A stretch of DNA of 64,000 nt from Cryptomeria japonica (taxonomy: Eukaryota > Streptophyta > Pinopsida > Cupressales > Cupressaceae), in contig NC_081410.1 of the NCBI RefSeq assembly GCF_030272615.1, positions 124,433,140-124,497,139 on the forward strand, in the 5' to 3' direction. The position numbers and the translations under genes were made by a program. A model generated the notes under the pieces. The model worked only from the letters and a program-made list of their open reading frames with translations, was not told where the DNA came from and did no database searches. Below are positions 47,754-58,910 of this stretch, in pieces. Every line of letters starts with the position of its first letter. Positions within the stretch are counted from its first letter, which is position 1.

Positions 47754-49024
47754 TGTAGCATCCTAAAATTGCGACACTTGCAATTTTGACTGTATTTCAG
47801 TCTTCACGATGGCGACGCAACACGAAACTTGAATGGAGACCCCAAAATCTGTTTATGACACCAAAAACTACATTTTTTAGCACCCTGGCCTGATCCTCCT
47901 TTGCACCCTGCTGTCCTGGGAGGTGGGACCAGAGCGCCCAGCGCCCTGGTCCTTCAGGACGCCCTGGTCCCCCAGGACCATGGCACCCAGCGCCCTGGTC
48001 CCTAGCCCTATTTTGGGCCCGGTCTCCTTTGGGGCTTCGGGTCCTTTTGTTTGCAAATTGGAAAATTATCTTTCCTTGTCAGCCCAAGGTCGGAAAAATC
48101 AGTCTATCAGCCCTAATTGACAAGTATATAAACTACATTTTCTCTCTCATTTTGGGTAGAAGATGAACATATGTGGAAACAATACTCAAGCATTCAAGCA
48201 TTCAAGCATTCCTTCAAGCAATTGATCATTCTAAGTCTCCATTCAAGGCTAAGTGTTGCATTCAAGGCTAAGTGTTGCATTCAAGACAAGGATTCAACCA
48301 TTGAAGAGGATATCACATACTACTACATACTACTACAACATACAACATACAACAACATCTATACCTTCGCACATAAGGATACAAACATCCTTACAATAAG
48401 GTATTAGTACTTGTTTTACATCACAAACATTTACATTTATAGCATTTCTCATTTCTTGGTTAATTCCAAAACTGGGGTTTGACCTAAGGGCAAACCCCTA
48501 ATCCCTAACCCCCCAATCGTCTTCGCTTTTCTGTGTGTAGGTTGCAGGTACGCGACTGAAATTGAAGATCTGGAATCCTTGTGCAGAGACGAACAGATCC
48601 CCCTTCATTTCGCGGATTTTTCGGAGGACTGTGTGCACGCCGGGTGCCATCGTCCCATCAACTTTCGCTCAAATTTGTAGGACAGTGCCGTATCAACATT
48701 TTACTACTAATTCCAGGTCCGCAACTTCATCCTATATCCCTATCTTAGTTTATAAGTGAATCTTTCTCACTTTCTATGCATTCCTAGCTTAATCATTCTA
48801 TCTACATTCTTTACAAAAGAGGGTAGCCTTGCCGTCTTAACCCTTGAAACTCATTTAGAATCCAATCTTGCATTGTGTGGGATTGGATCTTGTGGGTTTC
48901 AACCCCTCTTTTGAATGTAAAGTCTCCCCTAAGTGAAAACCGCCAACCCTAGTCACCTCCCTTCTCTCTCCTTGGAGTTGGAAGAGGGGAGAGCAACTAG
49001 GGTTCGATCATTTTCCGCTTTACA
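47754..49024 (+). repeat. 5' LTR of the gag-only element (1271 bp)
   Basis: Starts tgtagcatcctaaaattg and ends tttccgctttaca. A GC-rich stretch at about 47885-48020 repeats the motif gcgccctggtcc and differs in copy number from the other LTR. Confidence 0.92.
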
Positions 49025-49027
49025 TTT

Positions 49028-49045
49028 TGGTGAACCCGACGTGAA
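49028..49045 (+). other. Primer-binding site for tRNA-Trp (gag-only element)
   Basis: TGGTGAACCCGACGTGAA, three bases after the LTR, is complementary to the last 18 nt of plant tRNA-Trp. The match stops at 18 nt, unlike the long site of the Tat element. Confidence 0.85.
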
Positions 49046-50206
49046 CATCCTTTCTAATTATTCATGGTTAGATCTGAAAATTGGATTCCTTGATTACATT
49101 TCCATGTTTGATCTTTTGCAAAATTTTAGAGGTTAATTGCATAAAAACCCTAAATTTTCTTTTTAAAAAAATTGAGCTTGCAAAATGTTTAATTATTAAT
49201 GCTTGTTTCAAATCTGCCCTTCTATTACAAATTAACAATTCATATTTGTGCTTTAATTCTAAAAATTAAGTGGTTAAGTGTCAAAACCCTAATTTTTAAA
49301 ACCCTCTTGATTCAACCTTTGTCTGACAATTTAACTGATCAAAACATCTCCAAATCAGCTGTAACTTTGGATTCCGCAATAAAATCACAATATCTTTCAT
49401 CCCTGAAAATTTGGAAAAAAGTTGCGAGGACCGTGTGCACTCCGAGCGCCATCGTCCCCGACATTTTTTTCGAAATTTTGGGAGCTAGATCTTACTGTAT
49501 TTTTCTGCTAAAATCTAGAATTTTGGCTAATTTTATCAATTATAACACTTTCAAAATTACAGTCAAAGTTGGTCTTGTGATTGCTTGGATTAAGGCTTCT
49601 AATCATTCAAAAATCATTGAAATTCAAATTTTGTGTCAAAATTGTGTTCTTACTGTCCTAAATCTGAAAAGTGTGTTTACATTCATTTGAAATTTCAGTG
49701 CTTTATTCAAATTCTTGCAATTTGTGACTTTTGAAATTAAGTGCTTAATTACAACAACTTTAATTTCCGCTTTCAAAATTGAATTTTGCGTGAAATTGAG
49801 TCAATTTTTAAATTTCAAAACTTGCATTGCTTTTGACATTCCCTCTAAAATCATAAAATTCAAAATTTCAGTTTCCCTCTCTTTTTCAAAATTCAAATTT
49901 TGCATTTTTCGACAATCTTGGTAGGGTTCAATTTTGAGATTGCAACTTTAGTTTGGCCTATCTACAGATCGTAAAATCACTCAATTTTTTCAGATTAGCT
50001 CTAAAATCATCATACCTTTCATCCCTACAAATTTCGAAAAAAGTTGCGAGGACCGTGTGCACTCCGAGCGCCACGGTCCCGAATATTTTTTCCGAAATTT
50101 CGGTAGATTGTCGTGATTGCATTTAACAGCTTAAATCTAGAAGATTGGCTGATTTTACTAAAAATTGCTCCCTCTAAATTCAAAATCTTCTCTCTCTTTC
50201 TAGTGC
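49046..50206 (+). other. Leader of the gag-only element with a duplicated structured segment
   Basis: AT-rich, non-coding. A segment of about 160 bp occurs twice (about 49380-49545 and 50010-50165). Each copy holds a GC-rich core: GGACCGTG at 49428-49435 and 50050-50057, facing GTCC at about 49456 and CACGGTCC at 50072-50079. The second copy forms a perfect 8-bp stem. Related cores lie in the LTRs at 48626-48655 and near 55244. Confidence 0.65.
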
Positions 50207-53200
50207 ATGAGTTTTACAACAATAAGCCCTACTTACACTATTCCCGTTAGACGAAGCCATAGAATTAAGTCTTTCCGAGGTTTAATTACCGAGGAAATGG
50301 AACCTAATTTGAATAGCCTTTTTAACGAGGACATGGGTAATTCCTCTAATCCTCCTAATGATGAAGAAGCTCTCCATGAGGTTTCTGTAGAACAACTTTC
50401 AAAATTGGATAATCAATTTGACGATTTTCGACAATGGATGTCTCAAGAATACCCCGATAGTCAAGCTCTTCCTTTAATTGAGGGTCTAAAACATATGCTT
50501 CAAAGTGGTAAGAATGGAATTGATATTTTGCGTGGTATTGCACACATTGTGGATTCGAATGTGATTCCTATGAAGAGTTGTGCTGAAACTTTAGGTTATA
50601 CACAACCTCCGACTCAAGTTAATCATTCTATTCCTTTGACAACTTCTATTGCTAGCATACCTACCTTTACATCAAACATAATGACTACTTCTATACAAGA
50701 CATTCCTCTTGTGATCACCAGTCATGGGGGCAATCCTTCTTCTTCAATTAACCCTCTTCCTTCATTTAATCCGACTTCTTCATTCATTCCTTCAATGAGT
50801 GTTCCTATTACATCTCCGCAAATGAACATGACGCAAGGGGGCAATTCATTCAACCATTCCATTCCTCCTTGTAGTGTTCCTCCTGTCGAATCCTCTCCTA
50901 TGACTAACTATCATAGTGTCCCACCACCTTACTCTCTACCTTCTTTCAATAACATAACACCTCCATCTCAATCTAACACATCTAATATGAATTCTTCGAT
51001 TGAAGCGACCATTAACAATCTTGCACAAACTGTCTCTTCTTTACAACAACAAATTGCCTCTATGAATCAATCTAAGTTTAGTGTGCCCACATTTGATGTT
51101 GCGAGCCCACTTTCTCTTGACATTGTTCAAGCTATTCCACCTAAACATGTTGAAATCCCTAATTTAAAGCTTTATAATGGTAAAGGTGATCCTCTAACAC
51201 ATGTCAAGACTTTTCAAACAATTTGTACCGATTTTGCTTATGACCAAAGGTTGCTTGCAAAACTGTTTACTAGAACATTAAGAGACAAAGGCCTACAATG
51301 GTATTGCTCGTTGCCTTCTTATTCTATTACTTCTTTCTAACAACTTGCAAATGCTTTCATTCAACAATTTCAAAACAATATAAGTCCTAAAGTTACTTTG
51401 ATTGATTTAATACATTGTAAACAAGGTGTTAAAGAAAAAGTGACTGATTTCATTGGTAGATATAAGCATTTGTATGCTCAAATTTCTTTTCCAGTGCCTG
51501 ACAATGATATTCAAAGAATCTTTATTTCCAATTTACAAAAAGATATTCGAGACAAACTTCTATTTTCTGAGTTTACTTCTTTCCAACAGTTGTGTGCAAC
51601 TCTTCACAATTATCAACTGATTGTGAGTCAAATGGAACAATCACATCCTATGGCTCCAAGTGATAAGGGTGATAGCAGTCAACAACCATTTGGAAAGTTT
51701 AAACCAAACAGAGATTCCATCAAATTCAATGAAAACATCATCAACAACAATGTGAATGCAGCATCAGGTGTGCCTTCTATTTCTAAGTTTTTCAAGAAAG
51801 AAAGAAAGTTTACTCCATTGAATGAATCATTGCATAGTATTATGAATAAGTTATTGGAACAAAATGTGCTTACTCTTCCTCCTATAAGGCAAATTGATCC
51901 TACAAAGATTAATTCACCTTATTTTGATAACAAATCTTTTTGTCAATTTCATCGTCAGCCTGGGCATGATATTGATAAATGTTTTTCTTTAAAGGGTAAA
52001 ATTCAAGATTTGATTGATAATAATACTATCTCTGTTTCTGGAGTGAATGATAAAGGCAACACATCTGTAGCTCCCCCTAACCAAAATCTTCAGATTTTTA
52101 CTGATCCATTACCTTCTCATACCTCTAATGCGATTGAGGCTAATGATTCCTCTCTCTCATCTGATGGTCTTGTGTCTATAACTCCGAATGTGATTAACTT
52201 TGTAGAGCAGCAAGAAAACCCTAAAGAACCTTCCATCACATTTGATTCTAGTGAAACTATCAGGGCACCTGATGGTCCTTTATACATAGTTGCAAAAGTC
52301 AAGAATACACCTTGCTGTGGAGTGCTTATTGATCCTTCCTGCATGGTTAATGTTATTACTGAAGAATTTCTTTTTACTTTGCAATTGAATCAAGTGATTT
52401 ATGACAAAACAGATGTGATTGTGAAATTATTTGATGCATTTTCTTCTCTTGCAATTGGTTCTATTACATTACCTATTGAAGTTCATAACAAATCCCTTGA
52501 TGTGAACTTTGCTATTATTCCTTCATTTGAACAATTTCATGTGAAGCTTGGCTATCCTTGGCTATCTTCCATGAAAGCTATTGCTTCTCCTATTCATAAG
52601 TGTTTGAAATTTCCCCATAATGGTGAAGTTGTTACTGTCAATCATAGTCTCTTTAAATCAGCTGATAGAACTTCTAGCGTTCCTATTGATTATTTTTGGC
52701 CTAAACAATTCCAATCTCTTCCTCCGCGAAGTGATCATCTTTTCAAATCTTATCAAAAATGGAAAACAGATATGATCCTATCTTTAAGTGAACCTAGAAC
52801 ACCCAAACTTGATATTCCTATCGTTCTTGAGAAGGAAGTCCTTCCTTTGAAAGATAAAACTAATGTCTTTCCTCAAGAAGATTCCCAACCCATCCCTATG
52901 GATGTAACTATGTCTATGTCTAACAAACTTTCTAAAGGTAGACCTATACCTCCTCATCATAGTGGACTTGGTCTCCTTCCTAAACCAAATATTCCTCCTT
53001 TATATGGAGCAGTTCTTCCTCCTTCTTTTTATAGAGAGAAGAGACCTTCTTCTTCTCCTATTATCCAGCCTAAGAGACCACAACCTAAACACCCAAGTGA
53101 TAAGGATGAGAACATTCCTCCTCCTCAATCTTCTCCACTTCCTACTAAGACTAGACGAAATCGTTCTGCACGTGAACGCCGACGAAAGCGTCGTCTTAGA

Positions 53201-53650
53201 GCTCAAGCAGATGCTTCTCAAACTTTGCAATCTCCAAAAACACCTTCAACAAGCATTATTCCATTTTCTCCTCAACTAGAAATTGAGCCAAAATCTCCTA
53301 AACATAAGATGCATGATGGTCTTGATCCTGTGTGAGTTAAAGATCCTATTTTTATAAATCTTGATGATGATATAGATGAAAATGTTATTCATGATGAAAA
53401 TGTTACTCGTCTTGCTTCTGATAGTGAATATGAACTTGTTGATATTGATAACCATTTATCTAACGAATTTTCTAAAGCACTTATCCTAGCTCCTAGACAA
53501 GAACAACGTGGCTTGGAACATGAACATAGCCCTTGTTTGGATCTTGTGATAGCTCCATCTGCTGTGTTGAATGTTCCTCCTCTAGCATGTTCCCTGCCTT
53601 CCCGAAACATTGATCAGCAAGATCGGGGGGTAGATGATGTGCTAGACTAG
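50207..53650 (+). pseudogene. Gag-like protein of the non-autonomous element, two internal stops
   Basis: One frame runs from MSFTTISPTYTIPVRRSHRI to TAG at 53648. It is broken by TAA at 51338-51340 and TGA at 53333-53335 (context DPV-stop-VKDPIF, fitting Trp TGG changed to TGA). It has a Pro/Ser-rich N-terminal part and a coiled-coil-like IEATINNLAQTVSSLQQQIA. A retrotransposon Gag core follows (LYNGKGDPLTHVKTFQTICT), then the finger FCQFHRQPGHDIDKCFSLKG. A protease-like fold (CCGVLIDPSCMVNVI) has no normal Asp-Ser/Thr-Gly site. A basic Arg-rich segment (TRRNRSARERRRKRRLRA) may bind RNA. No polymerase follows. Confidence 0.85.
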
Positions 53651-54377
53651 TTTCATTAGCATAGCAGATTCTTTCCTCCTCTCTTTTGTTACTTCTTCTA
53701 TGTGTTATTCTCATTCTTCTATTTGTTGTCCTTAGTGTTATCTACTTGAGGATGATGCAAAGCATTGAGATCTCTTTTGGTCTCTCTCATGTTGACTCAA
53801 AAGACACATGTGTTCCCTTCTTCTAGGTGACCTTCCTTGATTGGGGAATGAAGAACAATTATGCATACATACATATGATATACATGACTTATCATACAAC
53901 ATACTGACCCCGAGGAAAGCGAAGTCACCTCGTGCTTTGTGTTTTGTGTCTATTATCCTTGGGTTTATCTCACACTTGGGGGCTAAATCTTTGTGATAAC
54001 GTGCTCCTTTCCTTTCTCATTTCTTATGTGTATCACTACCTTAAAGCAATCACCCCCGTTGAGGCATGTGTGATCGCTTTAACGTAGGGGGGCATACACC
54101 CCATCTATCCCTTCAGGATACTTGAAAATTTCTTGGCGAACTTAGCTTTGCCTTGAAAATTTTCGGTATTTCTCTTGCATGACTCATAGTGAGGGAACCT
54201 TACTACTGACAGTCATGGTTCTCCCTCATGATCTTGCCTTTTACTTTGTCAATCGAAGTCGTAAGATCCTTAGTCCACTGGGGGCTTGGTGTGTCTTGCC
54301 TCCTTGACATGGTGAAAGTCTTTCAATGTTGTTTCCTTGTACTTTACTGGAAGTATGAGCATACATACTCCCGCTAA
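53651..54377 (+). other. 3' untranslated region of the gag-only element
   Basis: No gene is seen. GC content changes locally around accccgaggaaagcgaagtc (about 53906) and cacccccgttgaggcatg (about 54049). These may be decayed pol-region remnants, but I recognise none. Confidence 0.5.
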
Positions 54378-54392
54378 AGTGGGGGCTAAATG
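54378..54392 (+). other. Polypurine tract of the gag-only element
   Basis: aaagtgggggctaaa directly precedes the 3' LTR. It is purine-rich and in the right place to prime second-strand synthesis. Confidence 0.7.
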
Positions 54393-55643
54393 TAGCGTCC
54401 TAAAATTGTGACACTTGCAATTTCAACTGCATTTCGGTCTTCAGGATGGCGACGCAACATGAAACCTGAATGGAGACCCCGAAATCTGTTTATGACACCA
54501 AAAACTGCATTTTTTAGCACCCTGGCCTGATCCTCCTTTGCACCCTGCTGTCCCGGGAGGTGGGACCAGAGTGCCCAGCGCGCTGGTCCTTCAGGACCAG
54601 GACGCCCAGTGCCTTGGTCCCTGGCCCTATTTTGGGCCCGGTCTCCTTTGGGGCTTCGGGTCCTTTTGTTTGCAAATTGGAAAATTATCTTTCCTTGTCG
54701 GCCCAAGGTCGGAAAAATCAGTCTATCAGCCCTAATTGACAAGTATATAAACTACATTTTCTCTCTCATTTTGGGTAGAAGATGAACATATGTGGAAACG
54801 ATACTCAAGCATTCAAGCATTCAAGCATTCCTTCAAGCAATTGATCATTCTAAGTCTCCATTCAAGGCTAAGTGTTGCATTCAAGGCTAAGTGTTGCATT
54901 CAAGACAAGGATTCAACCATTGAAGAGGATATCACATACTACTACATACTACTACAACATACAACATACAACAACATCTATACCTTCACACATAAGGATA
55001 CAAACATCCTTACAACAAGGTATTAGTACTTGTTTTACATTACAAACATTTACATTTACAACATTTCTCATTTCTTGGTTAATTCCAAAATCGGGGTTTG
55101 ACCTAAGGGCAAACCCCTAATCCCTAACCCCCCAATCGTCTTCACTTTTCTGTGTGTAGGTTGTAGGTACGCGGCTGAAATTGAAGATCTGGAATCCTTG
55201 TGCAGAGACGAACAGATCCCCCTTCATTTCGTGGATTTTTCGGAGGACCCTGTGGACGCCGGGCGCCATCGTCCTGTCAACTTTCGCTCAAATTTGCAGG
55301 ACAGCATCGTATCGACATTTTACTGCTAATTCCAGGTCCGCAGCTTCATCCTATATCCCTATCTCAGTTTATAAGTGAATCTTTCTCACTTTCTATGCAT
55401 TCCTAGCTTAATCATTCTATCTACATTCTTTACAAAAGAGGGTAGCCTTGCTGTCTTAACCCTTGAAACTCATTTAGAATCCAATCTTGCATTGTGTGGG
55501 ATTGGATCTTGTGGGTTTCAACCCCTCTTTTGAATGTAAAGTCTCCCCTAAGTGAAAACCGCCAACCCTAGTCACCTCCCTTCTCTCTCCTTGGAGTTGG
55601 AAGAGGGGAGAGCAACTAGGGTTTGATCATTTTCCGCTTTACA
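54393..55643 (+). repeat. 3' LTR of the gag-only element (1251 bp)
   Basis: Partner of 47754-49024, ending tttccgctttaca before the host duplication gtatc. It differs by scattered substitutions and by about 20 bp in the ccctggtcc repeat region. Confidence 0.92.
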
Positions 55644-55708
55644 GTATCCTATTTTTCCTTTCTTACACTACTTGTAGGACACGAGAAATAATATTTTCAC
55701 ACAAATTG
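55644..55708 (-). pseudogene. TNL exon 2, first 65 bp (cut off from the NB-ARC)
   Basis: After the acceptor TTTCAG (55709-55714) the frame reads NLCENIISRVLQVV, a TAA at 55663-55665, then ERKNRI up to the insertion. It joins the TIR exon in phase 2 and continues as PLDVAKYPIG at 47748. The TAA fits a Gln codon (CAA). The gag-only element therefore landed in coding sequence, not in the intron. Confidence 0.8.
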
Positions 55709-55815
55709 CTGAAATCCAAAACCAAAAAATCCTTTCAGAAAGTCATCCTAACTTAAGGTAAAATAAATGTCACAAACTGGAGAAATAGGGAAAACAAGAG
55801 GAATAGTAATCTTAC

Positions 55816-56300
55816 TCTTGATGCTGGCTAAGCTCATAACCAGATATGTCTGCAGTGGATTTGAGGGCCCTTCTCCATTCATCCAACTTATCAGGATACC
55901 TGCCTCTCCTTTCATAATAAGAAAATGCCTCAGCATATTGTGATTTCTCGTTCTCGATGTGACGTAGCTCCCATGGCTGGACATTGTAGAAGACAGGAAT
56001 GAAGAGGGCATCAGTTTGTTGTAACATAAGAACAAGCTCATCTAAACACCAAGAGGAGTTTGCATATCCTTGGGAAAAAATGGCAATCTGCACAAAAGAT
56101 GAGCAAATGGCATTGTGAAGGGCAAAAGGAATAGAACTCCCCACTTGTATCTCTGGACGGTCTAGAAATGCCTGGCACCCTCTTTCCCTAAGAAGGTGAT
56201 ACAAGTGTTTAGCAAGGGTTTCCTTGACATCAGGGCCTCGGTGGCTGATGAATGCATCATATAGTTTAGGACATGCAATTGCTGAAGAGGAGGAAGCCAT
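55816..56300 (-). CDS. TNL exon 1: TIR domain, open and apparently undamaged
   Basis: The ATG at 56298-56300 begins MASSSSAIACPKLYDAFISH. TIR motifs follow: YDAFISHRGPDVK, the helix GCQAFLDRPEIQVG, then SSWCLDELVLML with the glutamate that serves as NADase catalytic residue in plant TIRs, and a final WRRALKSTADISGYEL. The donor GTAAG is at 55815. If intron 1 were retained, a stop at 55812-55814 would give a TIR-only protein of about 162 residues. Whether it is expressed cannot be told from sequence. The rest of the gene is broken. Confidence 0.82.
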
Positions 56301-58149
56301 GAATGCAACACAGGAATTGCAAAATGAATGAAACTGAGGAAGCAGAGTTACCAACTGGATTTGATGGAATGATGAAACAATATCTGATATTTGTAGTGAC
56401 TCGTAAGAAAATGACAAGGATAACCAGCTGTCCCCAATTGAGGTAAGGAATATTCGGGTGGACAAGACAATAGCAAAGGGTCACCAGCTGTCCGCCATTG
56501 AGGTGATTGGACCGCCAACAATAATTGTGGTCCTTGTCATGAATTATTTCCAAGAGAACTGAGGCATGCATCTTCCTTGAAATTTTAAGAGGGAAAGATG
56601 TCGTGTCCAATAATTTACACCATTGCACCTAATTGGGAAAGATGCCGTCTCCAATAAAGGACATATGCAAGAGAACTGAATGTTTATCCATCTTTGATTT
56701 TAACTTTGATAATTTGTCGTTTATTTAGCGGTCACGTTTTTTAGTTGGGTTTGGTTTTCTTGGCTTCGACTTTCTACCGACAAAGTAGGTCTCCGTTGTT
56801 TTATCTTTCAATTTTCCAATCACCAAATTTTTGTGCAATTTCATGATGGGGGAACTCCACATCTTGGGCTCCTCGATTGCATATGGAAGTGTATATCATA
56901 TTTTACAATCCAAAATCAAGACAATGTACCTACGAGGAAAAAGCTTAGAGACATGAATCATTTATTATTTTCTTTATAAAATTTAAATATATTTTAATGT
57001 AAGTTCTTATGAATTTATTACAAACTTTTTATCATTCAATCTCATTTTACACTCCACTTCCACCAAAAATCATGTACATCTTCTTTTTATAGGAAGTGTA
57101 TTGGTAGTCGTCGTTAGGGGAAGAGCACTCGTTGTCATTCATGTTCTAATAACCATTTATTTCTTACACACTGAACCTCCTAATTATTAATTTTACAAAA
57201 ACCAAAAAACAAATAACGAAAAGTTCATTAATAAATTTCTCATGTATCAATACCTGCTCATTTTGTAGCTTTTTTGGACCATAATTGGTCCATTTGTGCA
57301 CCTTTATTCGTACCCATAGCGCATGGGACATTTGTGCATAAGTATTGGCAATTTAAAGTGCACAGTTATTGAAGCATCTTTGAACAAGTATTGGGCGACA
57401 CTTTGAAATGTGTACCTTTTGACCTTTGTGCACATAATAGAGCCCACAACATGCATCATTACTACCCAAAAGCCAAAACAATAGTTATAAGTAGTTAAGC
57501 CACATGTAGAGACAACAATTTTTTTTTTGTTACAATCCAATATACCCTTTACAATTTGTGAGTGCATAAAGTTAGCTATAACGAATGTTGGTATGCTTCC
57601 CCTATAGCTAATTTCACAAACCCAAAATTTCTAAATGAATTTCGACAATATTTTTGGGTTGTCATGCAAACAAACTCCTAATAATCAGGAGGTTGACTAT
57701 TGTATGAAACTATTGTTTTTGAATAGCTTACAAAGTTAATTTAGAAGTGAATTCTCTATTATAGACTACTATTACTTGTAATCTCCACTGGAAATAAATA
57801 AGGGATTAATTTTCTATTAAGCATTTGTTGCTAGTAGTCTCTGTAGGAGATAACTTAGGTAATGATTTTCTATTTAGGAGGTAATTTAGGGGTTTATCTC
57901 TAAATAAAAAGGGATTCAGTTATAAGAGTTTTTTAGCTTATCAAGAGATGTAATTTTCAGGTTTTGAATAATGAATAAAGATGTTCAAATAAGTAATTTT
58001 TGTTTTATTCTTTCCTATGTTATATAAGGTAGGTGATTATTAATCTTTCGAGGTCAAAGGATTGTCTACATGATCTCCATATGCAACTTAAGTGCCTATA
58101 ACTATTGTTTTTTCTTCCGAGTAGAAACGACACACGTTGCACAAGATCC
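56301..58149. other. Upstream region of the TNL gene, no gene recognised
   Basis: Presumed promoter and intergenic DNA. Related blocks recur near the start: ggtaaccagctgtccccaattgag (about 56418) and gtcaccagctgtccgccattgag (about 56479). The rest is AT-rich with no coding motif. Confidence 0.45.
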
Positions 58150-58800
58150 ATTATGGGCACAAGGGTCAAAAAGTCCTAAGGGGTCATATGGTGTCGTTAG
58201 GGGTCATATGGTGTCCTAAGGGGTCATATGGTGCCTTAATGGGTCATAGAATATCATATGACCCCTTAGGACACCATATGATCCCTAACGACACCATATG
58301 ACCCCTTAGGACACCATATGACCCCTAACGACACCATATTGTGTCTTGAGGGGTCATATGGTGTCACAAGTAGTCATGTCATGTACTAGGTTGTTAAAAG
58401 GGGTCATATGGTGTCCTAGGGGGTTATAGAACACCATATGACCCCCCAGGATACCATATGACCCCTTAGGACACCATATGGTGTCATTAGGGGTCATATG
58501 GTGGCCTAAGGGGTCATAGAAGACCATATTTCCCATCAGGACACCATATGACCCCTTAGGGTACCATATGGTGTCCTTAGGTGTCATATGGTTTCCTAAG
58601 GAGTCATAGAATACCCTATGAAATCATATGACCCCTAACAACACCATATAACCCCTTAGGACACCATATGACCCTTAACGATACCATATGACCCCTTAGG
58701 ACATGATATGGTGTTGTTAGGGGTCATATGGTGTCCTAAGAGGTCATATGGTATCGTAAGGGGTCATATGGTGTCTTAAGGGTTCATATGGTGTCCTGAG
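58150..58800. repeat. 20-bp satellite, block 1, both orientations
   Basis: The monomer is ggggtcatatggtgtcctaa, present also as its reverse complement ttaggacaccatatgacccc. Short runs of one orientation alternate with runs of the other, so the DNA can fold back repeatedly. Open frames over it are by-products: three 20-bp units make 20 codons on any strand. Confidence 0.95.
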
Positions 58801-58910
58801 TATCAATGCGACCACTACCCTCAACCCTATCTACCCTAAACAATGTTCCATCAATCTTGTACCCCATACCATAAACCTTATATCCTACAACCTACTATAT
58901 AAATCCTATA

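Larger units (their letters stand above)
47754..55643 (+). mobile_element. Non-autonomous gag-only Ty3/gypsy element (TR-GAG type), 7.9 kb
   Basis: LTRs at 47754-49024 and 54393-55643 are flanked by perfect GTATC duplications (47749-47753 and 55644-55648). Inside are a tRNA-Trp primer site, a 1.2-kb leader, one gag-like frame and a purine tract. There is no reverse transcriptase, RNase H or integrase. The Gag finger and protease-like region resemble those of Tat/Athila elements and of the Tat element here, so mobilisation in trans by such an element is likely. By eye the LTRs differ at a few percent of sites, so it is older than the Tat insertion. Confidence 0.9.
28771..56300 (-). pseudogene. 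TIR-NBS-LRR (TNL) disease-resistance gene, split by two retrotransposons
   Basis: Four exons can be placed on the minus strand. Exon 1 (56300-55816) is TIR. Exon 2 (55708-55644 plus 47748-46709) is NB-ARC. Exon 3 (46584-45610) is LRR. Exon 4 (45389-45258 plus 29043-28771) is the post-LRR region. All junctions have GT/AG borders and agreeing phases. TNL proteins are intracellular immune receptors in which pathogen sensing activates TIR NADase activity. This copy is dead: two LTR elements sit in coding exons, stops lie at 55663, 47492, 47486 and 46528, and the LRR has at least three frame changes. The pre-insertion coding length was roughly 900 codons. Confidence 0.9.
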
